DNA from: Bacillus sp. OV322
GTDB lineage: Bacteria > Bacillota > Bacilli > Bacillales > DSM-1321
Length of the DNA: 64,000 nucleotides
Assembly (NCBI RefSeq): GCF_900112495.1
Contig: NZ_FOMA01000001.1
Coordinates: 310,001-374,000, forward strand
Direction of reading: 5' to 3'
Made by a program: the position numbers and the translations under genes. Of the stretch, positions 28,603 to 37,416 are shown piece by piece (the first letter of the stretch is position 1; each line of letters opens with the position of its first letter). The notes below the pieces were generated by a model that did not search any database, was not told the origin of the DNA, and worked only from the letters and a program-made list of their open reading frames with translations.

Positions 28603-29328
28603 AAAATTAGAATAGAATAATCTTTCTCCTGGAGTCTGAAATAGGGGACTTAAGTCTCGAAAACTAATTACTCTAATCTGTCGGTTGGACCCCGATTACC
28701 GGTATCTTTAGAAAAATACAATTTCATTTTAGAAACGGCATAAACACTTACAAATGTTGTTAAATCAATGTTTTTGGGTGTTTTTTGTTTTGCGAGGAAA
28801 AGGCTGATAAAGGTAGAATTTATTTTTTTTACACCTTTTTGACACAAAAAAATTCTAATAAGTATTAGATAGAGGGTGACTGTTACTTTTATAATACAGT
28901 TGAAGTAAAAGAAGAATAGTGAATTGTTAATAATTTTATATAAATAACAAAATATTCAATATATGGTAAAATATAGTTATTAATTCTAGGTTAAAATATA
29001 GGTTTAAATTAATAGTGAGTAAATGAGTCTTATAATGGATAGTAAATACTGGGGGATAGACCTTTATATACTCTGAATATAACTGAATGGTAACAAAAGG
29101 GTGACATTTTCTTAAGTAAGGGTATGAATTAGAGGTTTTTCATAAATTCTTTGAACTTTTGGGAAGCCTCTCTATTCCTTTCTTTTGTTATTTTTCCAAA
29201 ACGCTCGCAAAAATTGTGGAAGACTCACCCCTTCCTCAAGATAATAGAAAGGTATGAGTATGCTACGCCAAGTATATCTTTGTTACTAAAGATTAAAATA
29301 ATCAAGGGGACGTTTCGCAGAATGAACA
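28603..29328. other. Intergenic region after dptH
   Basis: About 725 AT-rich bases. An imperfect hairpin near 28741-28790 (AAACACTTACAAATG … GGGTGTTTTTTG) may end the dptFGH transcript. No gene supported. Confidence 0.4.
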
Positions 29329-29514
29329 GTGAAGATTTACACGTATAAATCGCCAGAATCATTAGAACAAGAAATTAACGACTATCTTGAATTGTTCGGG
29401 AATAACAATAATCCTGTAAATACAACTATTAACATCCAATATGCTATTGCGGAAGAAACTGTCCTCAATAATAACGGAGATTCCAAAGAACTAGGACTTT
29501 TGGGGGAAGTTTAA
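29329..29514 (+). CDS. Cse60-like small protein, possibly degenerate
   Basis: A 61-residue frame starting KIYTYKSPESLEQEINDYLE and continuing NTTINIQYAIAEETVL. This resembles the Cse60 family of small proteins (…EELEQEINEWLE… IDIKYSVA), known from sporulation and also common on mobile islands. The only start is GTG and the nearest good ribosome site (AAGGGGA) is 17 bases away, so expression is doubtful. Just downstream (29604-29729) another frame reads VKGGVFEAVKDENSFVFNTY, an unplaced fragment. Confidence 0.4.
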   Translation: MKIYTYKSPESLEQEINDYLELFGNNNNPVNTTINIQYAIAEETVLNNNGDSKELGLLGEV

Positions 29515-29738
29515 TTTAATTATACAAGTGGACAGACACTTATTTCAATTCATACAGCGAGAGCTTATATACGCTAACTGTTATTTGCAGAAGCCCGGAA
29601 TAGATAATCCCCCAAGACGTTAAAGGTGGAGTTTTTGAAGCCGTAAAAGATGAAAATAGCTTCGTATTTAATACTTATGAAAGAGTTGATGTTTTGGCTA
29701 TTAAGAATACCATCGAGTCAAAATTGTAAAGAGTTCAT

Positions 29739-29770
29739 AAAAATACCTGTCAATTCTGATAGGTATTTTT
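29739..29770. terminator. Terminator between the small gene and the Sau3AI-type gene
   Basis: AAAAATACCT and AGGTATTTTT pair around a 12-base loop, with T/A runs on both sides, so it may serve both strands. Confidence 0.7.
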
Positions 29771-29829
29771 ATAATTCATTTGGAAAATCAATAAGATGGA
29801 TGAAATTAACCTTCCAGAGAAATAGCCCA

Positions 29830-31368
29830 TTAGTCGAAGAATAGTTCTTTTACAGCTTCATACATATAAGTTGGATTCAACCAGTATGCTTGCTTAGTCA
29901 TATAGTAATCTTTTAATTCTTCTTTCATATCTTCAGGGCGATTTATCCATTTTGATTTTGAAGGAAGTTGCATTGCATTTTTTAATTCTCCATTGCGATT
30001 TAATGCCTCTCCTTGATAATCACTCACTCCTGCATCAGGACGAACATGAGCAATCCTCTCAGCTGTTTCGGGAATAAAGTTATTTTTCACTTCATAGCCC
30101 TTTTTAGTATTTTTTACTTTATAAGTAAGTTCAATTCCCTCAGCTATTTTTCTCTTCGTATCCACAAAGACTTCTTGAATATTTCCATAAATATCAGAAA
30201 CTGGGACATTCCAAAATTTCACACCTTTAAAAATTTCACTAGTTGGTGTTTCTTCAAAAACAGCCAGTAAGAATCTAGTCTCACTAAGATAAGTAAATAA
30301 AGAAGAATCTTCAAAATTTTCATGGATATTCGTAAATTCTGGTGACCAGTTTTGTAATTTGAATCCTTCAGTAGTTTTTGGAAGTTTCGTTCCCCTTGTT
30401 CTAGCTTTAGGATTTATTGTCACAATCTTCAAGGCAATATTTGCCTTGACAAATTCTTCTGTATCATTCAAATCTACATCCAGATTCAACATTGCTCTTG
30501 CAATTAAACGACTACTTGCCTTATCATCCTTTTGGGGGATATTGACATTAAATTGTTTCCCTAGTTCAGCTTTTGTCTTACCGATATATGGTAGGAACTT
30601 ATCTAAGATGATTTGCTCAAATGACTTTTCTTGAAGCTCAGATACATCTGAAATAATTCGTTCAGATTCAGTATAATCCTCACTCATAAAACGTTTGGCT
30701 AAGTAGGACATAAAATTTGTCTTTAGCGTAAATGATCGTCTATGTGCCTTTTCATCAGAGAATGGCTGAGTGGTCATATTTTTCTCACTCTTACCTCCCT
30801 TAGTTGTCGCACCAAGATATTGTGTCAGGGAATCGGATAATTCTTCAGCTTTTCCTTCTTTGATTTTATTAATAATTGTTTGCCAGTCATTTTTTATAAT
30901 AAGCATATCTTCTTCAGGAAGTTCCCATAATTTTAGAAGTACAGCCTGTTTAATAAATAGATCTGGACTAGGGATATCTTTAATAAACTCATAATAAAGC
31001 ATTTCTATTAAAGAAGCCTTCTCAATAAAAGAAGCAGTCTCAAAAGTACGCTTATATTCATCATTAAAATCAAAAATATTTAATACCAATCGTTCTTTGG
31101 CAGACCACACTTTATTCTTTGAATGCTTAATAATTGGCGTTGCTTTAATTTCTAAGTTTAGATAAGGAATATCTGCTTCGTGTCTAGAATTGTTAGGTAT
31201 ATAAAACCAATCAGATTCTATTGAATTCCCAACCCATCCTTTATTTTTAGGATTATCATAATATTTTTTTATAGTTCCCTCTTTTATAATCTCTCTAATC
31301 TGCTTTCCAATTGCAGCTTTCGCATGATTATGAACTTCTTCAACAGATTCCCATTTTCCATTATTCAT
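29830..31368 (-). CDS. Sau3AI-family type II restriction endonuclease
   Basis: A 512-residue endonuclease of the MutH/Sau3AI family, which cuts unmethylated GATC. The N-terminal catalytic domain shows EVHNHAKAAIGKQIREI and the metal site Asp66 … Glu73-x-Lys75 (HEADIPYLNLEIKATPI), followed by AKERLVLNIFDF. The C-terminal half is the second MutH-like domain, an inactive DNA-binding effector in Sau3AI, and ends with HVRPDAGVSDYQGEAL and WINRPED…MTKQAYWLN. The start at 31368 has GAGGTAAC just upstream; the ATG at 31383 does not. It is divergent from its likely partner methyltransferase at 31648. Confidence 0.92.
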   Translation of the reverse strand: MNNGKWESVEEVHNHAKAAIGKQIREIIKEGTIKKYYDNPKNKGWVGNSIESDWFYIPNNSRHEADIPYLNLEIKATPIIKHSKNKVWSAKERLVLNIFDFNDEYKRTFETASFIEKASLIEMLYYEFIKDIPSPDLFIKQAVLLKLWELPEEDMLIIKNDWQTIINKIKEGKAEELSDSLTQYLGATTKGGKSEKNMTTQPFSDEKAHRRSFTLKTNFMSYLAKRFMSEDYTESERIISDVSELQEKSFEQIILDKFLPYIGKTKAELGKQFNVNIPQKDDKASSRLIARAMLNLDVDLNDTEEFVKANIALKIVTINPKARTRGTKLPKTTEGFKLQNWSPEFTNIHENFEDSSLFTYLSETRFLLAVFEETPTSEIFKGVKFWNVPVSDIYGNIQEVFVDTKRKIAEGIELTYKVKNTKKGYEVKNNFIPETAERIAHVRPDAGVSDYQGEALNRNGELKNAMQLPSKSKWINRPEDMKEELKDYYMTKQAYWLNPTYMYEAVKELFFD

Positions 31369-31383
31369 AGAGTTACCTCGCAT

Positions 31384-31482
31384 TAATTAAATTATTATAC
31401 ATATTCGTATTGATCTCTTGATCTTTTGAAAAGATTAGGCTATTATATAATATATCACAATAACGAGCTTTTTAATGAAAGC
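31384..31482. promoter_or_regulatory. Divergent control region with two GATC sites
   Basis: This short AT-rich spacer upstream of the endonuclease gene has GATC at 31412-31415 and 31420-31423, plus TATAAT-like boxes near 31446. GATC clustering here could let methylation affect transcription. Inference only. Confidence 0.3.
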
Positions 31483-31629
31483 ATGTTATTTTTGATACAA
31501 TCTAAAATTGATGAGTTATTCCTTGATAGAAGTATGACGCAAAAAGAGCTTTGAGAAGTTAATTTACTCCAGCTAACAACAGTTTCTGAAATGCCTCGTG
31601 GGCTGCGGAGTGCCATAAATTCTAAGTAG
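31483..31629 (+). pseudogene. XRE-type regulator remnant
   Basis: A 49-codon frame reads LIQSKIDELFLDRSMTQKEL, stop, then LTTVSEMPRGLRSAINSK. This matches the helix-turn-helix of small Cro/CI regulators (…MTQKELSEATGIS.TTVSEMRRG…). The in-frame stop and lost central residues break it. Its place between R and M genes suggests a former controller (C) protein. Confidence 0.65.
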
Positions 31630-31647
31630 TTATAAAGGGGAAAAAAC

Positions 31648-33060
31648 ATGAAGTTAAAAGTATTTTCGATGTTCGATGGGGTAGGAGGATTTATCCATGG
31701 ACTGAATAATGCAAATGAAGCTATTGGGGAAGAATTATTTGATGTTATTTATTCTAACCAATTTGAACCAAGCAGAAAGTCACAAGATGCTTATGAAGTC
31801 GGTATGCAATATTTTGGCAATAAAATGGAACATATTCCAACCGATATAATGAAAGTAGAAGATTGCAAGTTTGAAGAAATGCGTGACAACAATGTTAATA
31901 TGATTGTTGGTGGTTTTCCTTGCCAAGACTACTCTGTAGCTAGATCGAAGAAAAATGAACAAGGAATTGAAGGAAAAAAAGGTGTCCTGTTTTGGGAAAT
32001 AATTCGTGTAACAAGTATTATTAAACCAGATTATTTAATCCTTGAAAATGTTGACCGTTTATTAAAATCTCCTTCTAATCAACGTGGACGTGATTTTGCA
32101 GTTATGCTAGGAGCATTTAATAATCTCGGTTATTCAGTAGAGTGGCGTGTTATCAACGCTGCAGACTACGGTCGTGCTCAAAAGCGTAGACGAGTTTTCT
32201 TTTTTATTTATAGAAATAATACAGAATGGGCAAAAAAAGTAGATTTGCGATTCGAGCAAAATGGGATTGAATCTCTTCAATCTATGAAGACACCTATTTG
32301 GGATTCAAAACGTTACGATGACTACCTATTACGTAACGGTTTATTTGCTAGACAATTTCCAGTAGAAAGTGTTCCAAAACAAGATGGCAAAAAAATAAGA
32401 CATTATTCTGCATGGTTAGGTAAAGAAACTAAGTATGATGAATATGTCCTCAATATTTCTGAAAACTTCACTGGGACGATTTGGAATACAGGAGTTATGC
32501 GTCATGGACGTTACTATACTATAGATACTACACCAATTTTTGAGCCAGCTATGTCATTAGGTGAAGTAAAAACTTTAGCTAAAAATTTCTATATTAAAAA
32601 TAATGGCGAGGAAGCCTATAAGACATATATTAAGAAGTATTGGATTACTGATGAAGCTAAACTAGCGAAATTCAATTATCTACGAGGTCCAAAAAAAATT
32701 GAACGCACTACCGAAGACGGGCATAAATGGATGTATTCTGAAGGTGGAATGTCACCATACGATAGTTTTAATTCTCCTGCTCGTACTATGCTTACTAGTG
32801 AGGGTTCTGTAAATCGTTCGACACACTTTCTTTTTGACGATGGTCATTATCGCCTTTTAACACCAAATGAAGCAGAACTTCTTCAAGATTTTCCTCTTGA
32901 TTCTACACGTTGGAAAATGGATAAAGAAGGAAATGTTTTTGAGGTCTCTGACCGTATGCGTTACTTTTTTATGGGCAATGCACTTGTTACAGGAATTGTT
33001 AAGAGAATTGCACAAGAGATAAAAATTATCACAAGCGAATCGGTGACTTTGGAAATATGA
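31648..33060 (+). CDS. DNA (cytosine-5-)-methyltransferase, Sau3AI-type partner
   Basis: A 470-residue m5C methyltransferase, presumably methylating the C of GATC to protect against the adjacent endonuclease. Motif I is VFSMFDGVGGF (5-15), motif IV GGFPCQDYSVARS with Cys92, motif VI LENVDR (132-137), motif VIII DYGRAQKRRRVFFF, and the end has GGMSPYDSFNSPARTML and MGNALVT. Long blocks are nearly identical to the enzyme at 17386-18636, while the recognition region is ~50 residues longer. AAAGGGG lies before the ATG. Confidence 0.93.
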   Translation: MKLKVFSMFDGVGGFIHGLNNANEAIGEELFDVIYSNQFEPSRKSQDAYEVGMQYFGNKMEHIPTDIMKVEDCKFEEMRDNNVNMIVGGFPCQDYSVARSKKNEQGIEGKKGVLFWEIIRVTSIIKPDYLILENVDRLLKSPSNQRGRDFAVMLGAFNNLGYSVEWRVINAADYGRAQKRRRVFFFIYRNNTEWAKKVDLRFEQNGIESLQSMKTPIWDSKRYDDYLLRNGLFARQFPVESVPKQDGKKIRHYSAWLGKETKYDEYVLNISENFTGTIWNTGVMRHGRYYTIDTTPIFEPAMSLGEVKTLAKNFYIKNNGEEAYKTYIKKYWITDEAKLAKFNYLRGPKKIERTTEDGHKWMYSEGGMSPYDSFNSPARTMLTSEGSVNRSTHFLFDDGHYRLLTPNEAELLQDFPLDSTRWKMDKEGNVFEVSDRMRYFFMGNALVTGIVKRIAQEIKIITSESVTLEI

Positions 33061-33352
33061 ATATGAAATTCTGATTTTCAAAGTCATATAATTATACCAA
33101 AAAATAACATAAAACAACATCAAATCTTACTAATTGAATGTACAAAAAAACACTCTGTCAAATTTGATCAGTATTCTCATTTTTTTTTAATGTAAGAAGT
33201 ATATTTTCTTCCTCCCTTTACTAAGCGATATCATGCTTAAAGAACTGAATAATAGTAGTTTAAAGCCATGCATTTAATTTGAGTCCTTTTGGTTTAAAAA
33301 TGAAGGAAAATAATGTATTTTATCGAATATTCTATAAAATGGAGGAGATTAG

Positions 33353-33622
33353 ATGAAATACTTTGTGCTTTATTTTCATTTTGGAACACATATTTGGGAT
33401 ATTAACGTTAAATGTGAATCAGAAGAAAAACTTCAACACCTGTTAAATAAATTTTGTTGTGGGGCGATTACCTTTGGCGAGCATACGGTGATTACACAAA
33501 ATGCTGATTCAGTGTTTGTGAGAATTACTACACCAAAAGAAAGCAATCTAACTAACAAAGAATTCTGTAAGATTTATGAGAATAGAAGCTATGGAGTAAG
33601 TAATATCCTTAGAGAAGTATAA
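33353..33622 (+). CDS. Hypothetical protein
   Basis: An 89-residue cytosolic protein with a strong ribosome site (GGAGGAG 6 bases before the ATG). It starts MKYFVLYFHFGTHIWDINV and has two cysteines together (KFCCGAITFGEH), then a beta strand VITQNADSVFVRITTPKE. I recognise no family. It lies 290 bases after the methyltransferase and has its own terminator, so it may or may not belong to the island. Confidence 0.65.
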   Translation: MKYFVLYFHFGTHIWDINVKCESEEKLQHLLNKFCCGAITFGEHTVITQNADSVFVRITTPKESNLTNKEFCKIYENRSYGVSNILREV

Positions 33623-34122
33623 TCGTAAAAATCCTTTAAAGAGTGTTTTTTATTTCAATAACTCTATTTTTAAAACAAAAAACTGTAGGCAAACCCGTTT
33701 TTTTTTGGGTTTGTCTACAGTCTGTAATTATGTTTGTCCCTCTATTCAGGTAACTCATTGTTCAAAGGCTAAAAATTTCATCATTATAAGGATTTAGTCT
33801 TTTTTATTTGTACGTATGTAGTACATATGAGTGCAACACCTATTATATCTTCAAGGCAGGTTTAAATCAGCTTGTAACTAGATTATCAGGAAAAGGCAAG
33901 AAATGAAATGTTACTGAATTTCACGTATATTACTCTTTATCGTTGGAAATTGGTCTATGGGAGGTCCAATTTTTTCATAAGGTTTAGTTTATGAATCCCA
34001 TCTGTTTAATTGACCAAGCGCATGCTATAATAAGGAACTTAGTATAATTAATCCTTTTTCTTATGATTTAACGGATGCCAAGAGAAGCCTCCGCATAGAG
34101 AAAAATATGGAGGTGCAAGAGT
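33623..34122. other. Intergenic region
   Basis: 500 bases. After the hairpin at 33682-33721 nothing is recognisable. Confidence 0.4.
33682..33722 (+). terminator. Terminator of the 33353-33622 gene
   Basis: ACTGTAGGCAAACCC pairs with GGGTTTGTCTACAGT (one mismatch) around a T-rich loop. The tail has few T residues. Confidence 0.6.
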
Positions 34123-34332
34123 ATGAATAGACGATGGACGATTGAGAAGATTAAAGACTTTGTTGAGAAGAATTCGGAAAGTAAGCTTCTGACGACGGAA
34201 TATCATGGTTTTTCTCAGAAATTACTATTAAAATGTAAATGTGGCAGCAACTTTGAAAAGACATTTACTAAATTCAAAAATAATAACCAGCGTAAATGTG
34301 ACGTGTGCCAGCCGCCAAAAGAGGCACGATAA
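34123..34332 (+). CDS. Small zinc-binding protein, unknown
   Basis: A 69-residue basic protein with a CxC … CxxC cysteine set (Cys38, Cys40, Cys59, Cys62) that likely holds one zinc ion. The N-terminus is helical (WTIEKIKDFVEKNSESKL), and HGFSQKLLLKCKCGSNFEKT precedes the second pair. This resembles the N-terminal zinc modules next to some HNH or phage-derived proteins, here without any nuclease part. ATATGGAGG lies about 10 bases before the ATG. Function unknown. Confidence 0.65.
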   Translation: MNRRWTIEKIKDFVEKNSESKLLTTEYHGFSQKLLLKCKCGSNFEKTFTKFKNNNQRKCDVCQPPKEAR

Positions 34333-34680
34333 CGTATAGAGGATAAAGGAAGTGTCGAATTCTATTAAAAAGAGTTGGCACTATTTTTATTTTAGAGGAG
34401 TAAAACCTTTAGTGTATTTCGGCTGTTGCTGAAGTTTGAATATACCGTTCGTTGCAGGACGTTAGCCTCTTTGGTACACTATGCAAAAGTACTAACATGT
34501 TGGGTGCTAGGTTTCATTAGGGGATTGGCATAGGTATTATTTAATACAAAACCTAATAAAGGCTTAACAATTTCGTGTTTTTATGAATAAATCATATGTT
34601 CCCTCATACAGCAGGAGCTGTATGGGGGCTTGTGCTTTTAAGTAAAATTCAGTTTAAAGTAGTAAAATCAGGAGGAAGCA
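34333..34680. other. Leader region of truA
   Basis: About 350 bases without a gene. A hairpin at 34601-34627 is the only structure noted. Confidence 0.4.
34601..34627 (+). terminator. Hairpin upstream of truA
   Basis: CCCTCATACAGC pairs with GCTGTATGGGG (one mismatch) around a 4-base loop. The T-rich tail is weak, so it may be a terminator or a leader hairpin. Confidence 0.45.
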
Positions 34681-35418
34681 ATGAATAATTATAAAATGAC
34701 GATACAATATGATGGCGGGCGCTATAAGGGTTGGCAGCGGCTTGGTAGCGGTGATGATTCAATTCAAGGTAAAATTGAAAATGTATTAACAGAACTGGCA
34801 GGGGAAAAGATTGAGATTATCGGAAGCGGCAGAACAGATGCCGGTGTACATGCTCTTGCTCAAGTAGCCAATTTTAAAATGAGTGAAGGTAAAACTGAAT
34901 CTGAAATCATGGAGTACTTGAATAGATATTTACCGCAGGATATCAGTGTAGTTGAGGTCATATCCGTTCCGGATCGTTTTCATGCCCGTTATAATGCCAA
35001 AGAAAAAACGTATTTATATAAAATCTGGAACGAGCAATATACCAATCCTTTTATGAGGAAGTACAGTATGCATGTGGATCAAAAGCTGGATATCACAAAA
35101 ATGGAAGCTGCCTGTCAATATTTTATTGGTAAACATGATTTTACTGCTTTTTCAAATGCAAAGTCTAAGAAAAAGTCGATGGTCCGTGAAATATATTCTA
35201 TTGATATAGAAGAAAATGCAGGATTCATTGAAATTAGAGTGCGGGGCAATGGTTTTCTTTATAATATGGTAAGAAAAATGGCCGGAACGCTGATTGAAAT
35301 CGGTTTGGGTGAAATAGAGGCCATGAGTATACCAGGCATCTTAGAATCAAAGGAAAGAGTTCAAACGGGCCGCATGGCTTATGCAGAAGGTCTTTACCTG
35401 GAAAAAGTTGATTTTTAA
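34681..35418 (+). CDS. truA: tRNA pseudouridine synthase A (TruA)
   Basis: A 245-residue enzyme that makes pseudouridine at positions 38-40 of the tRNA anticodon arm. It starts MTIQYDGGRYKGWQRL and has the catalytic Asp53 in GSGRTDAGVHALAQ. Further family blocks are FHARYNAKEKTYLYKIWN, GKHDFTAFSNAKSKKKSMVR and GNGFLYNMVRKMAGTLIEIG. GGAGGAAG precedes the ATG. It stands alone with its own terminator, not in the ribosomal-protein cluster where the main Bacillus truA lies, so it may be a second copy. Confidence 0.95.
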   Translation: MNNYKMTIQYDGGRYKGWQRLGSGDDSIQGKIENVLTELAGEKIEIIGSGRTDAGVHALAQVANFKMSEGKTESEIMEYLNRYLPQDISVVEVISVPDRFHARYNAKEKTYLYKIWNEQYTNPFMRKYSMHVDQKLDITKMEAACQYFIGKHDFTAFSNAKSKKKSMVREIYSIDIEENAGFIEIRVRGNGFLYNMVRKMAGTLIEIGLGEIEAMSIPGILESKERVQTGRMAYAEGLYLEKVDF

Positions 35419-35474
35419 AAGGAATAAAGCAGGTTTTTGATTGTTAATTTTCTATAATACCTGAATAACCGTCC

Positions 35475-35504
35475 AGAAGCATACTCAATGTACGCTTCTT
35501 TTTT
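35475..35504 (+). terminator. Terminator of truA
   Basis: AGAAGCATAC pairs with GTACGCTTCT (one mismatch), followed by six T residues. Confidence 0.75.
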
Positions 35505-35666
35505 GTGACTAAGAAGTTAGAAATTCCTATGAAAGTTATCCACAAAGGCATTAGTTTTTGTAACAAATCCAACTTTCGGTTCATTTTGGAAAATGATTAA
35601 CTTTTCAGATAAAATTTGGGTTAAATTGGGTATAGAATAACAGCTCCATGCGAAAGGGGATATTAT

Positions 35667-36206
35667 ATGAATTCATTAAGAAAAAAATCGCTTTATGCTT
35701 TGTTTGCTGCTGGATTAACTTTGACGTCTGTTTCAGGTACCATTCCATTTACACATACAGCACAAGTGCAGGCTTCTTCTGATGATTATCAAAACTCTGT
35801 TTCCTACCACAAAGTGACCGCATCGAGCATCAAAGTTTGGTCAAAGCCAAGTGCGAAAAGCACTGTGCTTGGATCCATGAAAAAAAACAGCATTGCAGCG
35901 GTTGAAGGTTTTATCAACGGTACGAAGTGGGCCATGATTACGTACAAAGGAAAAACGGCTTACATCTCTACAGAGCATTTGGTGCGATATTTAAGCAAGG
36001 CAAAGACCACATCAGATGTTAGGCTCCATATTAAGGCTGCTACGGGTTCGAAAACGCTGATTGTCGTGCCAAAGGGAACTCTACTGAAAGATGTATACTG
36101 GGGAAATGGCAGCAAATACTCTCATTGGGCTCTGGTACAATACAAAAACAAAACAGGCTGGATATACGGCAAATTCCTGACACCAAACGATATGCGGATA
36201 AAATAA
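35667..36206 (+). CDS. Secreted SH3-domain protein
   Basis: A 179-residue exported protein. A signal peptide (LRKKSLYALFAAGLTLTSVS … AQVQA) ends near residue 37. Two bacterial SH3 (SH3b) repeats follow: about 45-110 (KVTASSIKVWSKPSAKSTVL … GKTAYISTEHL) and about 115-175 (VRLHIKAATGSKTLIVVPKG … NKTGWIYGKFL). SH3b repeats usually bind cell-wall peptides. No catalytic domain is present, so it may be a wall-binding accessory protein. GAAAGGGG precedes the ATG; a terminator follows at once. Confidence 0.85.
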   Translation: MNSLRKKSLYALFAAGLTLTSVSGTIPFTHTAQVQASSDDYQNSVSYHKVTASSIKVWSKPSAKSTVLGSMKKNSIAAVEGFINGTKWAMITYKGKTAYISTEHLVRYLSKAKTTSDVRLHIKAATGSKTLIVVPKGTLLKDVYWGNGSKYSHWALVQYKNKTGWIYGKFLTPNDMRIK

Positions 36207-36208
36207 TG

Positions 36209-36249
36209 AAAAGCCATTACAGTTCATCACTTGACTGTAGTGGCTTTTT
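36209..36249 (+). terminator. Terminator of the SH3 gene
   Basis: AAAAGCCATTACAGT pairs with ACTGTAGTGGCTTTT (one mismatch) and ends in T residues directly after the stop codon. Confidence 0.85.
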
Positions 36250-36493
36250 ACTGGTAAGGAATATTACTTTTGGAATGTTATCTTTTTATAGCTTATGCAA
36301 AACAACTTTTTTCGCTAAGTTAATTAAGATACGTTTATTAAGATACGTTTATTTTTATACCGATTGTAAGCGATCAGTTTATTAAGATCCTTTAACATTA
36401 ACTTGTCAGGCGTCACTGCAAGAGTGTATTGATTACTAACTTTAGCGATAAGAGAGAGCAAATTCTATTTGCTTGGCAGTTAAAGATAAATCT

Positions 36494-36646
36494 TCAACAG
36501 CAGAGGATGGATGTTTTAGAGACAGCATGGTCTTTTAGCCGTGCATCCACCAATGCTTCAATTTCCTCCTGGCTGAATGGTTTCGTTTCTGTTTCCATGA
36601 TCTTTTGCTTAGGATTTTTCAGCTTCTCTAGTAATCTTTTGAGCAT
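36494..36646 (-). CDS. Hypothetical small protein
   Basis: A 50-residue minus-strand protein with a basic, helical start (MLKRLLEKLKNPKQKIME) and an acidic middle (KPFSQEEIEALVDARLKDH) that looks like a coiled segment. It ends with two cysteines. The sequence immediately after the stop (in another frame: SSAVEDLSLTAKQIEFALSY) still looks protein-like, so a frameshift may have shortened it. Weak ribosome site. Family unknown. Confidence 0.4.
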   Translation of the reverse strand: MLKRLLEKLKNPKQKIMETETKPFSQEEIEALVDARLKDHAVSKTSILCC

Positions 36647-36780
36647 ACTTTCACATCACTTTCTTTGAATCAGACGTTTCTTTGGATATTTGAGTTCATC
36701 CTTTGATTTTAACATTATATATAAACTGATAATTATTTACATTTTAATATGTTGCTTTTAGAAAAATTTGAAGCATTAAA

Positions 36781-36814
36781 AAAAGAAGGGCAGGCAATTG
36801 GCCTATCCTTCTTT
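36781..36814 (-). terminator. Terminator of the VOC gene
   Basis: AAAGAAGG…AGGC pairs with GGCC…CCTTCTTT around AATT, just after the minus-strand stop codon. Confidence 0.75.
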
Positions 36815-36826
36815 CAATATTTACAT

Positions 36827-37249
36827 TCACATTTCGCCGTTGTCAAAGTTGATTTGCCAGTGAATGCCGAACTTATCAGTTAGCTGTCCATAAAGCTTGC
36901 TCCAAAATGTTTCCTGAAGCTCCATAGTAACCTTGCCATCATCGCTCAGCTTGCTAAACACCGATTTTAGTTCTTCCTCGTTTTGACTGTTATAAGTAAG
37001 GGTGATATTATTTCCTTCCACATAAGGCGAACCAGGCATAGTATCGGAGAACATAACTGTGCTGCCGCTTATTGTAAGCCTTGCGTGCATAACCAGGTTC
37101 TTTGCTTCCTCTGCGAGCGGATAATCCGGATGCTGTGGTGCTTCTCCAAATGTCATAATCTGCGGTTTCTCTGTGTTAAAAACCTCTGAATAAAATTCCA
37201 CTGCGTCTCTCGTATTCCCGTTAAAATTCATATAAACATTAATAGACAT
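36827..37249 (-). CDS. VOC family (PhnB/glyoxalase-like) protein
   Basis: A 140-residue vicinal-oxygen-chelate fold protein of the PhnB / 3-demethylubiquinone-methyltransferase-like group (not a true methylase). It begins MSINVYMNFNGNTRDAVEFY and has the typical HARLTISGSTVMFSDTMPG centre and WSKLYGQLTDKFGIHWQINF end. Such proteins are often cytosolic and of unknown substrate; some bind antibiotics or metals. The ATG at 37249 follows GGGAGTGG; an earlier in-frame ATG at 37285 lacks a site. Confidence 0.88.
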   Translation of the reverse strand: MSINVYMNFNGNTRDAVEFYSEVFNTEKPQIMTFGEAPQHPDYPLAEEAKNLVMHARLTISGSTVMFSDTMPGSPYVEGNNITLTYNSQNEEELKSVFSKLSDDGKVTMELQETFWSKLYGQLTDKFGIHWQINFDNGEM

Positions 37250-37416
37250 CGGCGCCACTCCCAGAAATTTATAATAATACTCCATATATATTAAGCCATT
37301 TTAATAGTACAATCAAAATATTATTGAAATTTTCGTTCGACAATTACTATTTGAAAAATCTATGTTTTTTGACCAAAAGAGTGGTCAGTGTATCATGAAA
37401 AATGGTTATATAATAT

